From the NCBI GenBank assembly GCA_964567785.1, contig CAZMOK010000007.1:8974-72973 (forward strand): 64,000 nucleotides of DNA. Direction: 5' to 3'. Shown here piece by piece: positions 7,426-15,420 of this stretch (its first letter is position 1; the number at the start of each line of letters is the position of its first letter). The DNA is from CAZMOK01 sp964567785. GTDB lineage: Bacteria > Bacteroidota > Bacteroidia > Bacteroidales > JAGOPY01. The position numbers were made by a program, and so were the translations under genes. The notes under the pieces were generated by a model, which saw only the letters and a list, made by a program, of their open reading frames with translations, was not told where the DNA came from and did no database searches.

Positions 7426-9183
7426 CTAATATCCGGCTGCCTGTCCGTCTTTCCTCGATTCAGACGCACCGTAGTAAACGCCGTTTTCCTCGTCCCACAT
7501 TATGGCCTGGTATCCTCCATATCCGCCAAAGCTAAACTCAATATCGTGGCGTTTCATCATCAATTCCCTGATCACTTCATAACCGAACCCGGTCTCAAGG
7601 TAAACTGTACCCCCATCGTACATCTTTTCATCGGTTGGCTGGGATGAGCCGCCATGACGCATCCGCGGTGCATCTCCGGCCTCCTGGATATTCATTCCAA
7701 AATCAATGATGTTAATAAGGACCTGGACATGGCCCTGGGGCTGCATACTCCCTCCCATCACCCCAAAGCTGATAAAAGGCTTCCCCTCTTTGGTGACAAA
7801 ACCCGGAATGATGGTGTGGAAAGGCCGTTTGCCGGATTCATACACATTAAAATGACCTTCTTCCAGGCTGAAAAGCTCTCCCCTGTCCTGCAAAACAAAA
7901 CCCAGGCCGGGAGGGGTCATCCCCGAACCCATGCCACGGTAATTGCTCTGGATAAGGGATACCATATTGCCTTCTTTATCTGCAACTGTAAGGTAAATTG
8001 TGTTACCGGTTTCAATTTTACCCGCCGGAACCGACATGGCAGCTCTTTCAGGATCGATCAATGATCTTCTTTCTGAGGCGTAATCCTTTGAAATAAGCTT
8101 ATCTACCGGTATGTCATTAAAATCTGGATCGGCATAATACTTTGCACGGTCTTCAAATGCCAGTTTCTTTGCTTCTACCAGGTAATGAAGATATTCAGCA
8201 CTGCCGAAACCCATACCGGATATATCGTATTCCTCAAGAATGTTCAGCATCTGAAGCGCTGCGATCCCCTGCCCGTTGGGAGGCAATTCCCACACATCAT
8301 ATCCCCTGTAATTGACCGATACCGGCTCCACCCATTCAGACTCGTGGTTTTTCATGTCGCTCATGGAAAGGAACCCTCCCTGGTCCCGGATATATTCAAC
8401 AACGGTTTCAGCAATTTTACCCTCATAGAATGCATCCCTGCCTTCAGCGGCAATTTTCTTATAAGTGTTTGCCAGTGAAGGGTTCCTGAAGATCTCCCCT
8501 TTTCCTGGGGTGCTTCCTCCGGGCATAAAAACCTCGCTGAAGCCCGGAAATTGTTTCAGCCTGGATGCGCTCAGCTCCATGTAAAAAGCAATCAGTTCGC
8601 TTACGGGAAATCCTTGCCGGGCATAATCTATGGCAGGCTGCAGGACAATGTCCATAGAAAGTGTGCCGAACCTGTCGTGAAGTTCGAACCAGGCATCAAC
8701 ACAACCCGGAACAGTAACAGGCAAAGGTCCGTATGCCGGGATCTTATCTAGCCCTTCTTCCCTGAAATAATCGATCTTCAGGTCGTTGGGTGACCTGCCA
8801 CTGCCATTCAGCCCATATAGTTTACCGGTTTCCGCATCCCAGACTATGGCAAAAAGATCACCGCCTATGCCACAGCCGGTAGGTTCCATAAGCCCAAGAG
8901 CAGCATTCGCGGCGATTGCGGCATCAACAGCACTTCCACCCGACCTCAATATTTCAATCCCCACCTGTGTTGCCAGGGGCTGACTGGTAGCAACCATACC
9001 GTTCGGACTGATAATCTCCGATCGTGTGGCAAATTTTTTTCCGGTAAGCCTGTCCTGCGACAAACTATCTTTTGCAGAAAATGCGAAAAAAAATATGATC
9101 ATCAACAGTGCGACTATGTATTTATCAACTACTTTCGCACTGCGACAGTTATCCCTCAAAGTATTTTCCACCAATTTTTTCAT
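7426..9183 (-). CDS. ggt: Gamma-glutamyltransferase (gamma-glutamyl hydrolase), exported
   Basis: A 585-residue Ntn-hydrolase precursor that cleaves glutathione and other gamma-glutamyl compounds after self-cleavage into two subunits. The predicted cleavage/catalytic threonine is Thr395 in GNTIYLTVADKEG, aligned with the TTHYSVVD site of the E. coli enzyme. Other family motifs are SGGSAVDAAIAANAALGL, GCGIGGDLFAIV, PPNGQGIAALQML, GMGSGMTPPGLGF and GVMGGSMQPQGHVQ. A hydrophobic stretch at 22-37 ending SLSQ is an export signal with an unusually long n-region. It stands alone, divergent from the subtilisin gene. Periplasmic glutathione breakdown would release cysteinylglycine, a possible sulfur source, but no genetic link is visible. 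Confidence 0.92.
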   Translation of the reverse strand: MKKLVENTLRDNCRSAKVVDKYIVALLMIIFFFAFSAKDSLSQDRLTGKKFATRSEIISPNGMVATSQPLATQVGIEILRSGGSAVDAAIAANAALGLMEPTGCGIGGDLFAIVWDAETGKLYGLNGSGRSPNDLKIDYFREEGLDKIPAYGPLPVTVPGCVDAWFELHDRFGTLSMDIVLQPAIDYARQGFPVSELIAFYMELSASRLKQFPGFSEVFMPGGSTPGKGEIFRNPSLANTYKKIAAEGRDAFYEGKIAETVVEYIRDQGGFLSMSDMKNHESEWVEPVSVNYRGYDVWELPPNGQGIAALQMLNILEEYDISGMGFGSAEYLHYLVEAKKLAFEDRAKYYADPDFNDIPVDKLISKDYASERRSLIDPERAAMSVPAGKIETGNTIYLTVADKEGNMVSLIQSNYRGMGSGMTPPGLGFVLQDRGELFSLEEGHFNVYESGKRPFHTIIPGFVTKEGKPFISFGVMGGSMQPQGHVQVLINIIDFGMNIQEAGDAPRMRHGGSSQPTDEKMYDGGTVYLETGFGYEVIRELMMKRHDIEFSFGGYGGYQAIMWDEENGVYYGASESRKDGQAAGY

Positions 9184-9700
9184 GTTTTAATTTTTTGATT
9201 TACAACAATTTATGTTGTTCCTTATGTTCAATGCATCGAGTAGCAAGATACTTAATATGAGTTTAGATGTCTCCAACACAACTCCGAAATTGTTAAAAAC
9301 CTTCTCAAAGGTTGACAAACGTGGTAATACTGCCCCCCGCCCCGGTTAACTAAAGTCAGGTAAAGTGTTAAAATCAGCATTTGCCTGAGCATTTCCAGGA
9401 GTAGAAACGAAATTATGTTGATAATTATAATTATTTGTTTTTCAGTTCTTTAATGAAATTTTAAAAAACTTTTTCAATTAATGACCGTAAAAAATAGGAA
9501 TAATTTCATTTGACCACTGTGTCACCCGGCAAAAATTACGAACAATTAAAAGTCAACCATTTTAGAATATTTCTAAATAGTAAAAATCCGTCTTACTTAA
9601 TTTGATGAAAATGATAAATCATTATAACACATAGCGATAAAACCTTTCAGTACCACTACCATGCTCATGAACTCATTTAAACTAATTAAATCGCCAAAAA
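9184..9700. other. 517-bp AT-rich divergent intergenic region
   Basis: No ORF of note. It must hold promoters for ggt (minus) and the subtilisin gene (plus), but no exact TAnnTTTG box is present; TTAATTTG near 9599 is the closest for the plus strand. It contains a perfect 17-bp palindrome TTTAGAA-TAT-TTCTAAA (9561-9577) and a small hairpin AACCTT/AAGGTT (9298-9313). The palindrome may be a regulator site. Confidence 0.5.
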
Positions 9701-12700
9701 ATGAAAAGAATCGCTACTGTACTAGGGTTGCTGACAGTCTTGACCTTTGCTTACCAGGCTTCAGCACAAGAAACTACCAACCTCCGGGCACTTCAGGAAT
9801 TTTCTAAAGAAAAAGAGGCAGAATATCAGAAGCAAAAGGCAGAGGCACTGGAATTTGCCAGTGAAAACGATATTCCGGTCAGTTTTCAAAATGAAGAAGG
9901 TACCTTCTTCGAACTCCAGTTCATTGATGATTTTGGCAGGCCGCAGTATTACATTACTCATAATGTGAACTCTGCTGCAACCATTGCTACCAGCAATGTA
10001 TTACCGGGTGGAAGTTCAGGGCTGAACCTCGACGGGTCAGGCATTACACCCAGGCAATGGGATGCAGGCGCAGCAAGGCCTACGCACCAGGAATTTGGCG
10101 GCAGGGTTACAATGGGTGATGGGGCTTCCACCAATCACTACCATTCAACTCACACTGCAGGTACCATAATGGCTTCAGGCGTTGATGCCAGTGCAAAAGG
10201 GATGGCCCCTGCTGCAGACCTGAGGGCATTCGACTGGAGCTATGATGAATCGGAGATGGCCTCAGAAGCCGCTGCAGGCGCACTGATGTCGAACCACTCA
10301 TATGGCTATGGCCGCGGATGGGTATATTCGGGTGGCTGGCAGTGGTATGGCAATCCCTCTATCAGTGAGGATGAGGACTACCTTTTTGGTTTTTATGAAA
10401 GCCAGGCCCAGAGCTGGGACCAGATAGCTGTTGATGCTCCTTTTTATCTCATAGTGAAATCTGCAGGAAATGACAGGGGCGACGGACCTACGGGGGGCCA
10501 GTACCCTCAGGACGGTCCTTATGACTGTATAAGCCATGCAGGTATTTCAAAGAATATTATGACTGTTGGAGCAGTTGAAGATATCCCGGGCGGATATTCT
10601 GGTCCATCCAGCGTGGTCATGAGCTCATTCAGCTCCTGGGGCCCTGCTGATGATGGCAGGATAAAGCCTGATATAGTTGCCAACGGTGTTTCATTGTATT
10701 CTACAGATTCAGGTTCCGACGACGACTATGTTTCCCTCAGCGGAACTTCCATGGCGGCTCCTTCAGTTACCGGCTCCCTTGCCCTTCTTCAAGAGCACTG
10801 GGAAAATGAGAACGGATCAGGAAACTACATGAGGGCAGCAACCCTCAAGGGACTTGTGATTGCCACGGCTGATGAGGCAGGTGGATGGGACGGACCGGAT
10901 TACGAATTTGGCTGGGGCTTGATGAACACAGAAAAAGCAGCCGAAAAGATCACTGAAGATCAGACTTTCAACGTGATCGATGAGCTTACCCTGGCTGACG
11001 GTTCTGCCTATACAAGGACTATTACCTCTGATGGTACAGAACCCCTAAAAGTGACCATTTGCTGGACCGACCCCCCGGGAACACCGGTAAGTGCACAGCT
11101 TGATCCAATTGACCCTATGCTTGTCAACGACCTTGACCTCAGACTTACATATGCCTCGAATACCTTCTATCCATGGAAGATGGACAGGGACAACCCAACA
11201 GTGGCTGCTACCAACACAGGCGAAAACAATGTGGATAATGTTGAAGTCGTATATATTGACAGTCCTGTTGCAGGTGATTACACAATTACCGTAGATCACG
11301 ACGGAACGCTGACAGGGGGCACACAGGCCTTTTCTATAATAATAGACGGTGTTGTTGCATCAATACCGCCCGTTCCACCTGTTGCAGATTTCACCGCAGA
11401 TGAAACCACACCCGAAACCATGGAGATAGTTCATTTTTACGACCTCTCAAATTACAATCCCGATACCTGGAACTGGTCGTTCAGTCCTTCAACCGTAACT
11501 TTCATAAACGGCACAAGCGCGTCATCACAAAACCCTGAAGTTACCTTCGACCAGCAGGGCACTTATGATGTGACGCTCACCGTTACTAATCAATACGGCA
11601 GCGATACCGAAATCAAATATGGATACGTCGTAGTAACCGACCCGGTTCCGTTCAGCCTTCCCTGGATAGAAGACTTCGAAGGTGTTGGTCCTGTAACTAC
11701 ATTCACTGATAATACTTCCGAGATCAATGATCTTGAGTACTGGTCGTATGAGAAAACGGTCGATGGACGCCTTCGCTTTGATGCCGGTTCGGGCTACTAT
11801 TACAGCGGCAGCAATGCAGCTACACTTGATGCTCATCCGTCCGGGGCTTTTTCTGTAAACTACCTCATTGCATCAGTCAGTCTTTTCGACTATTCAACAT
11901 GCGAGAATCTTGAACTCTCGTTTTACTATATGAACCATGGAGAGGAGTCAAGTCCAAATGACAGGGTCTGGATGAGAGGCAGCGATGCCGACCCCTGGAT
12001 AGAGATATACGATCTTTATAATAACAGGGGCACCCCGGGTGTATGGAAGCATGTATCAGGTATAGATATTGATGCTATTCTTGCAACAAACGGACAAATC
12101 CCAACTCAGACTTTCCAGTTGCGTTTCGGTCAGGAAGATAACTACCCTTCAACCTCCACCACTGGCAGCGATGGTTTCACCTTCGACGATGTAAAAATAG
12201 AAGAAATCGACCCGAGTCAATATATAATAAGTACCTTCCCATATTCACAAAGCTGGGAAGACGGCATGGGCCTCTGGTGCCAGGCAACCGACGATGATTT
12301 TGACTGGACGAGGAATACCGGGGGAACCCCCTCGATGGGTACTGGCCCTGTAGCAGCCCATGATGGTTCATACTATATGTTTACTGAAGCATCAAACCCC
12401 AGGGTTCTTGGAGATTTTACAAATATTTATGCCTCCTTTGATTTCACAGGCTTGACCAGTCCCTTACTTTCATTCTATTATCATATGGCAGGAACTGATG
12501 TGGGATCACTACATGTGGATGTATACGATGGTTCAAGCTGGATAAACGATGTATGGAGTATCACCGGAATTCAGCAGGCTAACCAGACAGACCCATACCT
12601 TAACGCCACAGTCGACCTGTCTGCCTGGGAAGATATGAGTGATATCAAAATCCGTTTCAGGGGAATTGTCGGAAATGGAGGCGGAGATACATGGTCTAGC

Positions 12701-14113
12701 GATATTGCCATCGATCTCATAGAATTGACAGGCAATTCATCACCTCAGCCACCCTCCTGTACCAATCCTGTTGAACCGCTTGACGGAGCAACTGATGTAT
12801 TAGTAACAACGGATATAACCTGGGATGCTGTTCCTGATGCCGACGGATACAAGATTTACATCGGATTCGACTCCCCGCCAACAAATCTGGAGAACGGAAC
12901 CGATCTGGGTGATGTCACAACATATACACCACCGGTTTCATTGGAACCCGGAACTATGTATTACTGGAAAATAATTCCGTACAATGCAGAAGGGGATGCT
13001 ACCGGTTGCGGCACCTGGTCATTCACTACTATGAATGTTCCTCCGGCAACCATACCCATACACCCCCCGCACGGGTCAATAAATATTTCTGTAGACACAA
13101 CTTTGTCATGGGTGCCGGTCCCGAATGCTACCGGGTATTTCCTCTATTTTGGAACCGACAACCCACCGTCGAATTTAGAAAACGGTACCGACCTGGGTAA
13201 TGTTACTTCTTACTCTCCTACCGGAGGAATGCTTTATCAGACAGATCATTTCTGGAAAGTAGTCCCCTACAACGAAGGCGGGCCAGCAATTTCCTGTCCT
13301 AAGTGGGGATTCACCACAGAGGAGAACACAGCCCCATCTGTATATCCTTATGTTGAAAGCTTTGAAGAAGGGTTCGGGCTATGGGTGCAATCTGTTAACG
13401 ATAATTTCGACTGGACCAGGAACAGCGGTTACACTCCATCATGGAGGACCGGCCCGAACAGCGCGCACGACGGATATTATTACATCTATACAGAAGCCTC
13501 AGGATTGTATTCAGGCGCTGAAGCACACCTGGAAGGGGAGTTTGACCTGAGTAACCTGGGCAGGCCAAAACTGTCACTGTATTATCATATGTATGGAAGC
13601 ACAATGGGTTCACTGCACATTGATATTTATGACGGTCAATGGCATAACAGTGTCTGGAGCATAAGCGGACAACAGCAAAGCTATTACAGCTCCTCTTATC
13701 AAAATATTGAACTCGACCTCATCAACTACAATACTGCAGCACCTGTAACAATAAGGATCAGGGGGGTAAGAGGCGGAGGCTACAGGTCAGACATCTCAAT
13801 AGATATGGTTGAAATATATGATGGCTCCTCAGGGAACTCCGTGCCTTCCATAACTGCATCCACTCCGGAACCTGAGAAACAACATAATGTTAAAATATGG
13901 TCGTACCATGATAAGGTGTATGTAAGTTCAGAGAATGAAGTGAGAGAAGGTGAAGTTCTGATCTATAATACAATGGGGCAGGTAATTGCTTATAAAGACC
14001 TTCAAAATAAAAGTCTCAATGTAATCCCATTGGTGACCGAACCGGGTTATTACATAGTGAAAGTAATTGTGAATGATAGGGTTTCGGTTGGGAAAGTTTT
14101 CTTATTCCGATAG
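9701..14113 (+). CDS. T9SS-secreted subtilisin-like (S8) protease with PKD, MAM-like and Fn3-like modules
   Basis: A 1470-residue secreted protease. Signal peptide 1-22. S8 domain about 85-405 with Asp121 (RQWDAGAARPTHQEF), His151 (HSTHTAGT) and Ser350 (LSGTSMAAPS). A beta-sandwich follows (about 415-550), then a PKD domain (about 558-646, ending GTYDVTLTV). Three MAM/jelly-roll-like modules (about 647-835, 846-1010, 1211-1385) follow, with two Fn3-like repeats (about 1014-1111, 1112-1210) between the second and third. The C-terminus (about 1396-1470) is a T9SS sorting domain ending in a VGKVFLF strand. Modules 2 and 3 share DWTRN, and both Fn3 repeats share NLENGTDLG, so the array grew by duplication. 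The protein likely degrades external protein and is carried across the outer membrane by T9SS. Confidence 0.92.
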   Translation: MKRIATVLGLLTVLTFAYQASAQETTNLRALQEFSKEKEAEYQKQKAEALEFASENDIPVSFQNEEGTFFELQFIDDFGRPQYYITHNVNSAATIATSNVLPGGSSGLNLDGSGITPRQWDAGAARPTHQEFGGRVTMGDGASTNHYHSTHTAGTIMASGVDASAKGMAPAADLRAFDWSYDESEMASEAAAGALMSNHSYGYGRGWVYSGGWQWYGNPSISEDEDYLFGFYESQAQSWDQIAVDAPFYLIVKSAGNDRGDGPTGGQYPQDGPYDCISHAGISKNIMTVGAVEDIPGGYSGPSSVVMSSFSSWGPADDGRIKPDIVANGVSLYSTDSGSDDDYVSLSGTSMAAPSVTGSLALLQEHWENENGSGNYMRAATLKGLVIATADEAGGWDGPDYEFGWGLMNTEKAAEKITEDQTFNVIDELTLADGSAYTRTITSDGTEPLKVTICWTDPPGTPVSAQLDPIDPMLVNDLDLRLTYASNTFYPWKMDRDNPTVAATNTGENNVDNVEVVYIDSPVAGDYTITVDHDGTLTGGTQAFSIIIDGVVASIPPVPPVADFTADETTPETMEIVHFYDLSNYNPDTWNWSFSPSTVTFINGTSASSQNPEVTFDQQGTYDVTLTVTNQYGSDTEIKYGYVVVTDPVPFSLPWIEDFEGVGPVTTFTDNTSEINDLEYWSYEKTVDGRLRFDAGSGYYYSGSNAATLDAHPSGAFSVNYLIASVSLFDYSTCENLELSFYYMNHGEESSPNDRVWMRGSDADPWIEIYDLYNNRGTPGVWKHVSGIDIDAILATNGQIPTQTFQLRFGQEDNYPSTSTTGSDGFTFDDVKIEEIDPSQYIISTFPYSQSWEDGMGLWCQATDDDFDWTRNTGGTPSMGTGPVAAHDGSYYMFTEASNPRVLGDFTNIYASFDFTGLTSPLLSFYYHMAGTDVGSLHVDVYDGSSWINDVWSITGIQQANQTDPYLNATVDLSAWEDMSDIKIRFRGIVGNGGGDTWSSDIAIDLIELTGNSSPQPPSCTNPVEPLDGATDVLVTTDITWDAVPDADGYKIYIGFDSPPTNLENGTDLGDVTTYTPPVSLEPGTMYYWKIIPYNAEGDATGCGTWSFTTMNVPPATIPIHPPHGSINISVDTTLSWVPVPNATGYFLYFGTDNPPSNLENGTDLGNVTSYSPTGGMLYQTDHFWKVVPYNEGGPAISCPKWGFTTEENTAPSVYPYVESFEEGFGLWVQSVNDNFDWTRNSGYTPSWRTGPNSAHDGYYYIYTEASGLYSGAEAHLEGEFDLSNLGRPKLSLYYHMYGSTMGSLHIDIYDGQWHNSVWSISGQQQSYYSSSYQNIELDLINYNTAAPVTIRIRGVRGGGYRSDISIDMVEIYDGSSGNSVPSITASTPEPEKQHNVKIWSYHDKVYVSSENEVREGEVLIYNTMGQVIAYKDLQNKSLNVIPLVTEPGYYIVKVIVNDRVSVGKVFLFR

Positions 14114-14140
14114 AAGTAATAACCTGACAGGTATCTCACG

Positions 14141-14175
14141 CGGTCACGTTCGCCCTGAACGTGGCCGTTTTTTTT
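14141..14175 (+). terminator. Strong intrinsic terminator of the subtilisin gene
   Basis: An 11-bp stem (14141-14151 with 14157-14167, one G-U pair), loop GCCCT, followed by eight T, 28 nt after the stop codon. Confidence 0.92.
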
Positions 14176-14197
14176 ATCCCCTTTTTATATGTTGTTG

Positions 14198-14205
14198 TAA
14201 TTTTG
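14198..14205 (+). promoter_or_regulatory. -7 promoter box of mobA, implying a leaderless mRNA
   Basis: TAATTTTG is an exact TAnnTTTG match ending 5 nt before the proposed GTG start (14211). Transcription would begin at or next to the start codon. There is no ribosome-binding sequence, which agrees with this reading. Confidence 0.55.
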
Positions 14206-14210
14206 CCACT

Positions 14211-14837
14211 GTGTCCCATAGCCATACAAATATTACGGCAATTATACTCTCAGGCGGTAAAAGCAGCAGGATGGGTAACGATAAAGGCCTTGTGAAACTT
14301 AATGGCAAACCCCTGGTCAAATATGCCATAAGCACCCTTGAAAAACGCACTGCCAATATTGTTATCAGTTCAAACTCTGAGGAGTACCAGGAATTTGGCA
14401 AACCGGTAGTGAAAGATATCCACAATGGCATAGGCCCGATGGGGGGAATACATGCAGGCCTTCATTTCAGCAAAAGCAAATTAAACCTGGTCCTTTCCTG
14501 CGATATGCCTTTCGTAACTCATCATCTTTACGATCTGTTATTGAGAAAAATGGAAAACTCGTTGGTTGCAGTCCCCTGGTACCGTAACGACCACTTTGAA
14601 CCAATGGCTGCCATCTATCATAAAGACATCCTTCCTTATTTGGAGGGGTATATCGGTAAAGGAAACTTCAAATTGCCCGAACTCTTTAATGAAATCCCGG
14701 TTGAACGGATCAGGCTCCCTATCGACAAGGAATTTTTCCACCCGCATTACTTTTTCAATGTAAATACGGAAAGCGACCTAAAAGCAGCAGGAAAGATTTT
14801 GAATGAATTTCCGGGGAGAGAGCAGTGCTCAATTTAA
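14211..14837 (+). CDS. mobA: Molybdenum cofactor guanylyltransferase
   Basis: A 208-residue nucleotidyltransferase that adds GMP from GTP to molybdopterin, giving the (bis-)MGD cofactor of DMSO-reductase-family enzymes. Motifs: IILSGGKSSRMGNDKGLV (nucleotide-binding loop), the metal-binding region LVLSCDMPFV, and VPWYRNDHFEPMAAIYHKD. No ATG fits upstream of the essential SGGKSSRMG loop. The GTG at 14211 gives a normal family length and sits 5 nt after a -7 box. The mobB-like gene follows at once and a bis-MGD molybdoenzyme is encoded at 18951, so its product is used locally. Start codon choice is the least certain point. Confidence 0.88.
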   Translation: MSHSHTNITAIILSGGKSSRMGNDKGLVKLNGKPLVKYAISTLEKRTANIVISSNSEEYQEFGKPVVKDIHNGIGPMGGIHAGLHFSKSKLNLVLSCDMPFVTHHLYDLLLRKMENSLVAVPWYRNDHFEPMAAIYHKDILPYLEGYIGKGNFKLPELFNEIPVERIRLPIDKEFFHPHYFFNVNTESDLKAAGKILNEFPGREQCSI

Positions 14838-14871
14838 AAAGGGAAAAACAATAAGGCTAAATGAAACTTCT

Positions 14872-15420
14872 ATGCTCAAACTTCCAAACGCATTAATAAT
14901 CGTAGGTACTAACCGGAATGCCGGCAAAACTACCCTGGCCTGTGATATCATCAGGAGGTTCTCATCTCCCGAAAAAATAACCGGGATCAAGATCTCCCCG
15001 CATTTTCATGAATTGGACGATGATGCAATCATCGTTGAAAAGAATGAAGATTTTGTAATTGTTAAGGAATCAAAACAAGGCACTGTAAAAGACAGCTCGA
15101 GGATGCTGGATGCAGGGGCTCACGAAGTCTACTACATACAGGTATGGGACATGAACATAGAGAAGGCCTTCAGGACACTCATAAAGCATATCGACAATTC
15201 ATCACCGCTGGTATGCGAATCGGGATGGCTTAGAACGGTTGTTGAGCCGGGGCTTTTCCTGATCCTCAACAGAAAGGGTAACACAGACATCAAGGAAAGT
15301 ATTTCAGAATACAAAAAGCTTCCTCATCATTGGATTGAATTTGATGGGAAAGGTTCTGATAAAGGGCTGGAAAAAATAACCCTTGAAAACAACAGTTGGA
15401 AAATCAAAGATCAATCCTGA
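14872..15420 (+). CDS. MobB-like P-loop protein (molybdopterin-guanine dinucleotide adapter)
   Basis: A 182-residue nucleotide-binding protein with Walker A loop GTNRNAGKTT near the N-terminus. A segment KDSSRMLDAGA lines up with the MobB motif around KDSYRHREAGA, and ESG lies where MobB has its EGF/EG motif. MobB helps MobA deliver the guanylated cofactor. The overall match is looser than for classical MobB, so this is a family-level call. The ATG at 14872 is chosen because it starts right before the Walker A strand; an earlier in-frame ATG at 14803 would lie inside mobA. Its 3' end overlaps the convergent cytochrome gene by 10 nt, with no terminator between. Confidence 0.68.
   Translation: MLKLPNALIIVGTNRNAGKTTLACDIIRRFSSPEKITGIKISPHFHELDDDAIIVEKNEDFVIVKESKQGTVKDSSRMLDAGAHEVYYIQVWDMNIEKAFRTLIKHIDNSSPLVCESGWLRTVVEPGLFLILNRKGNTDIKESISEYKKLPHHWIEFDGKGSDKGLEKITLENNSWKIKDQS

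Noticed and set aside
9185..9700. Possible replication origin or integration site in the 517-bp gap
   Set aside because: No DnaA-box cluster, direct repeats, tRNA or integrase is visible; the AT content fits an ordinary divergent promoter region.
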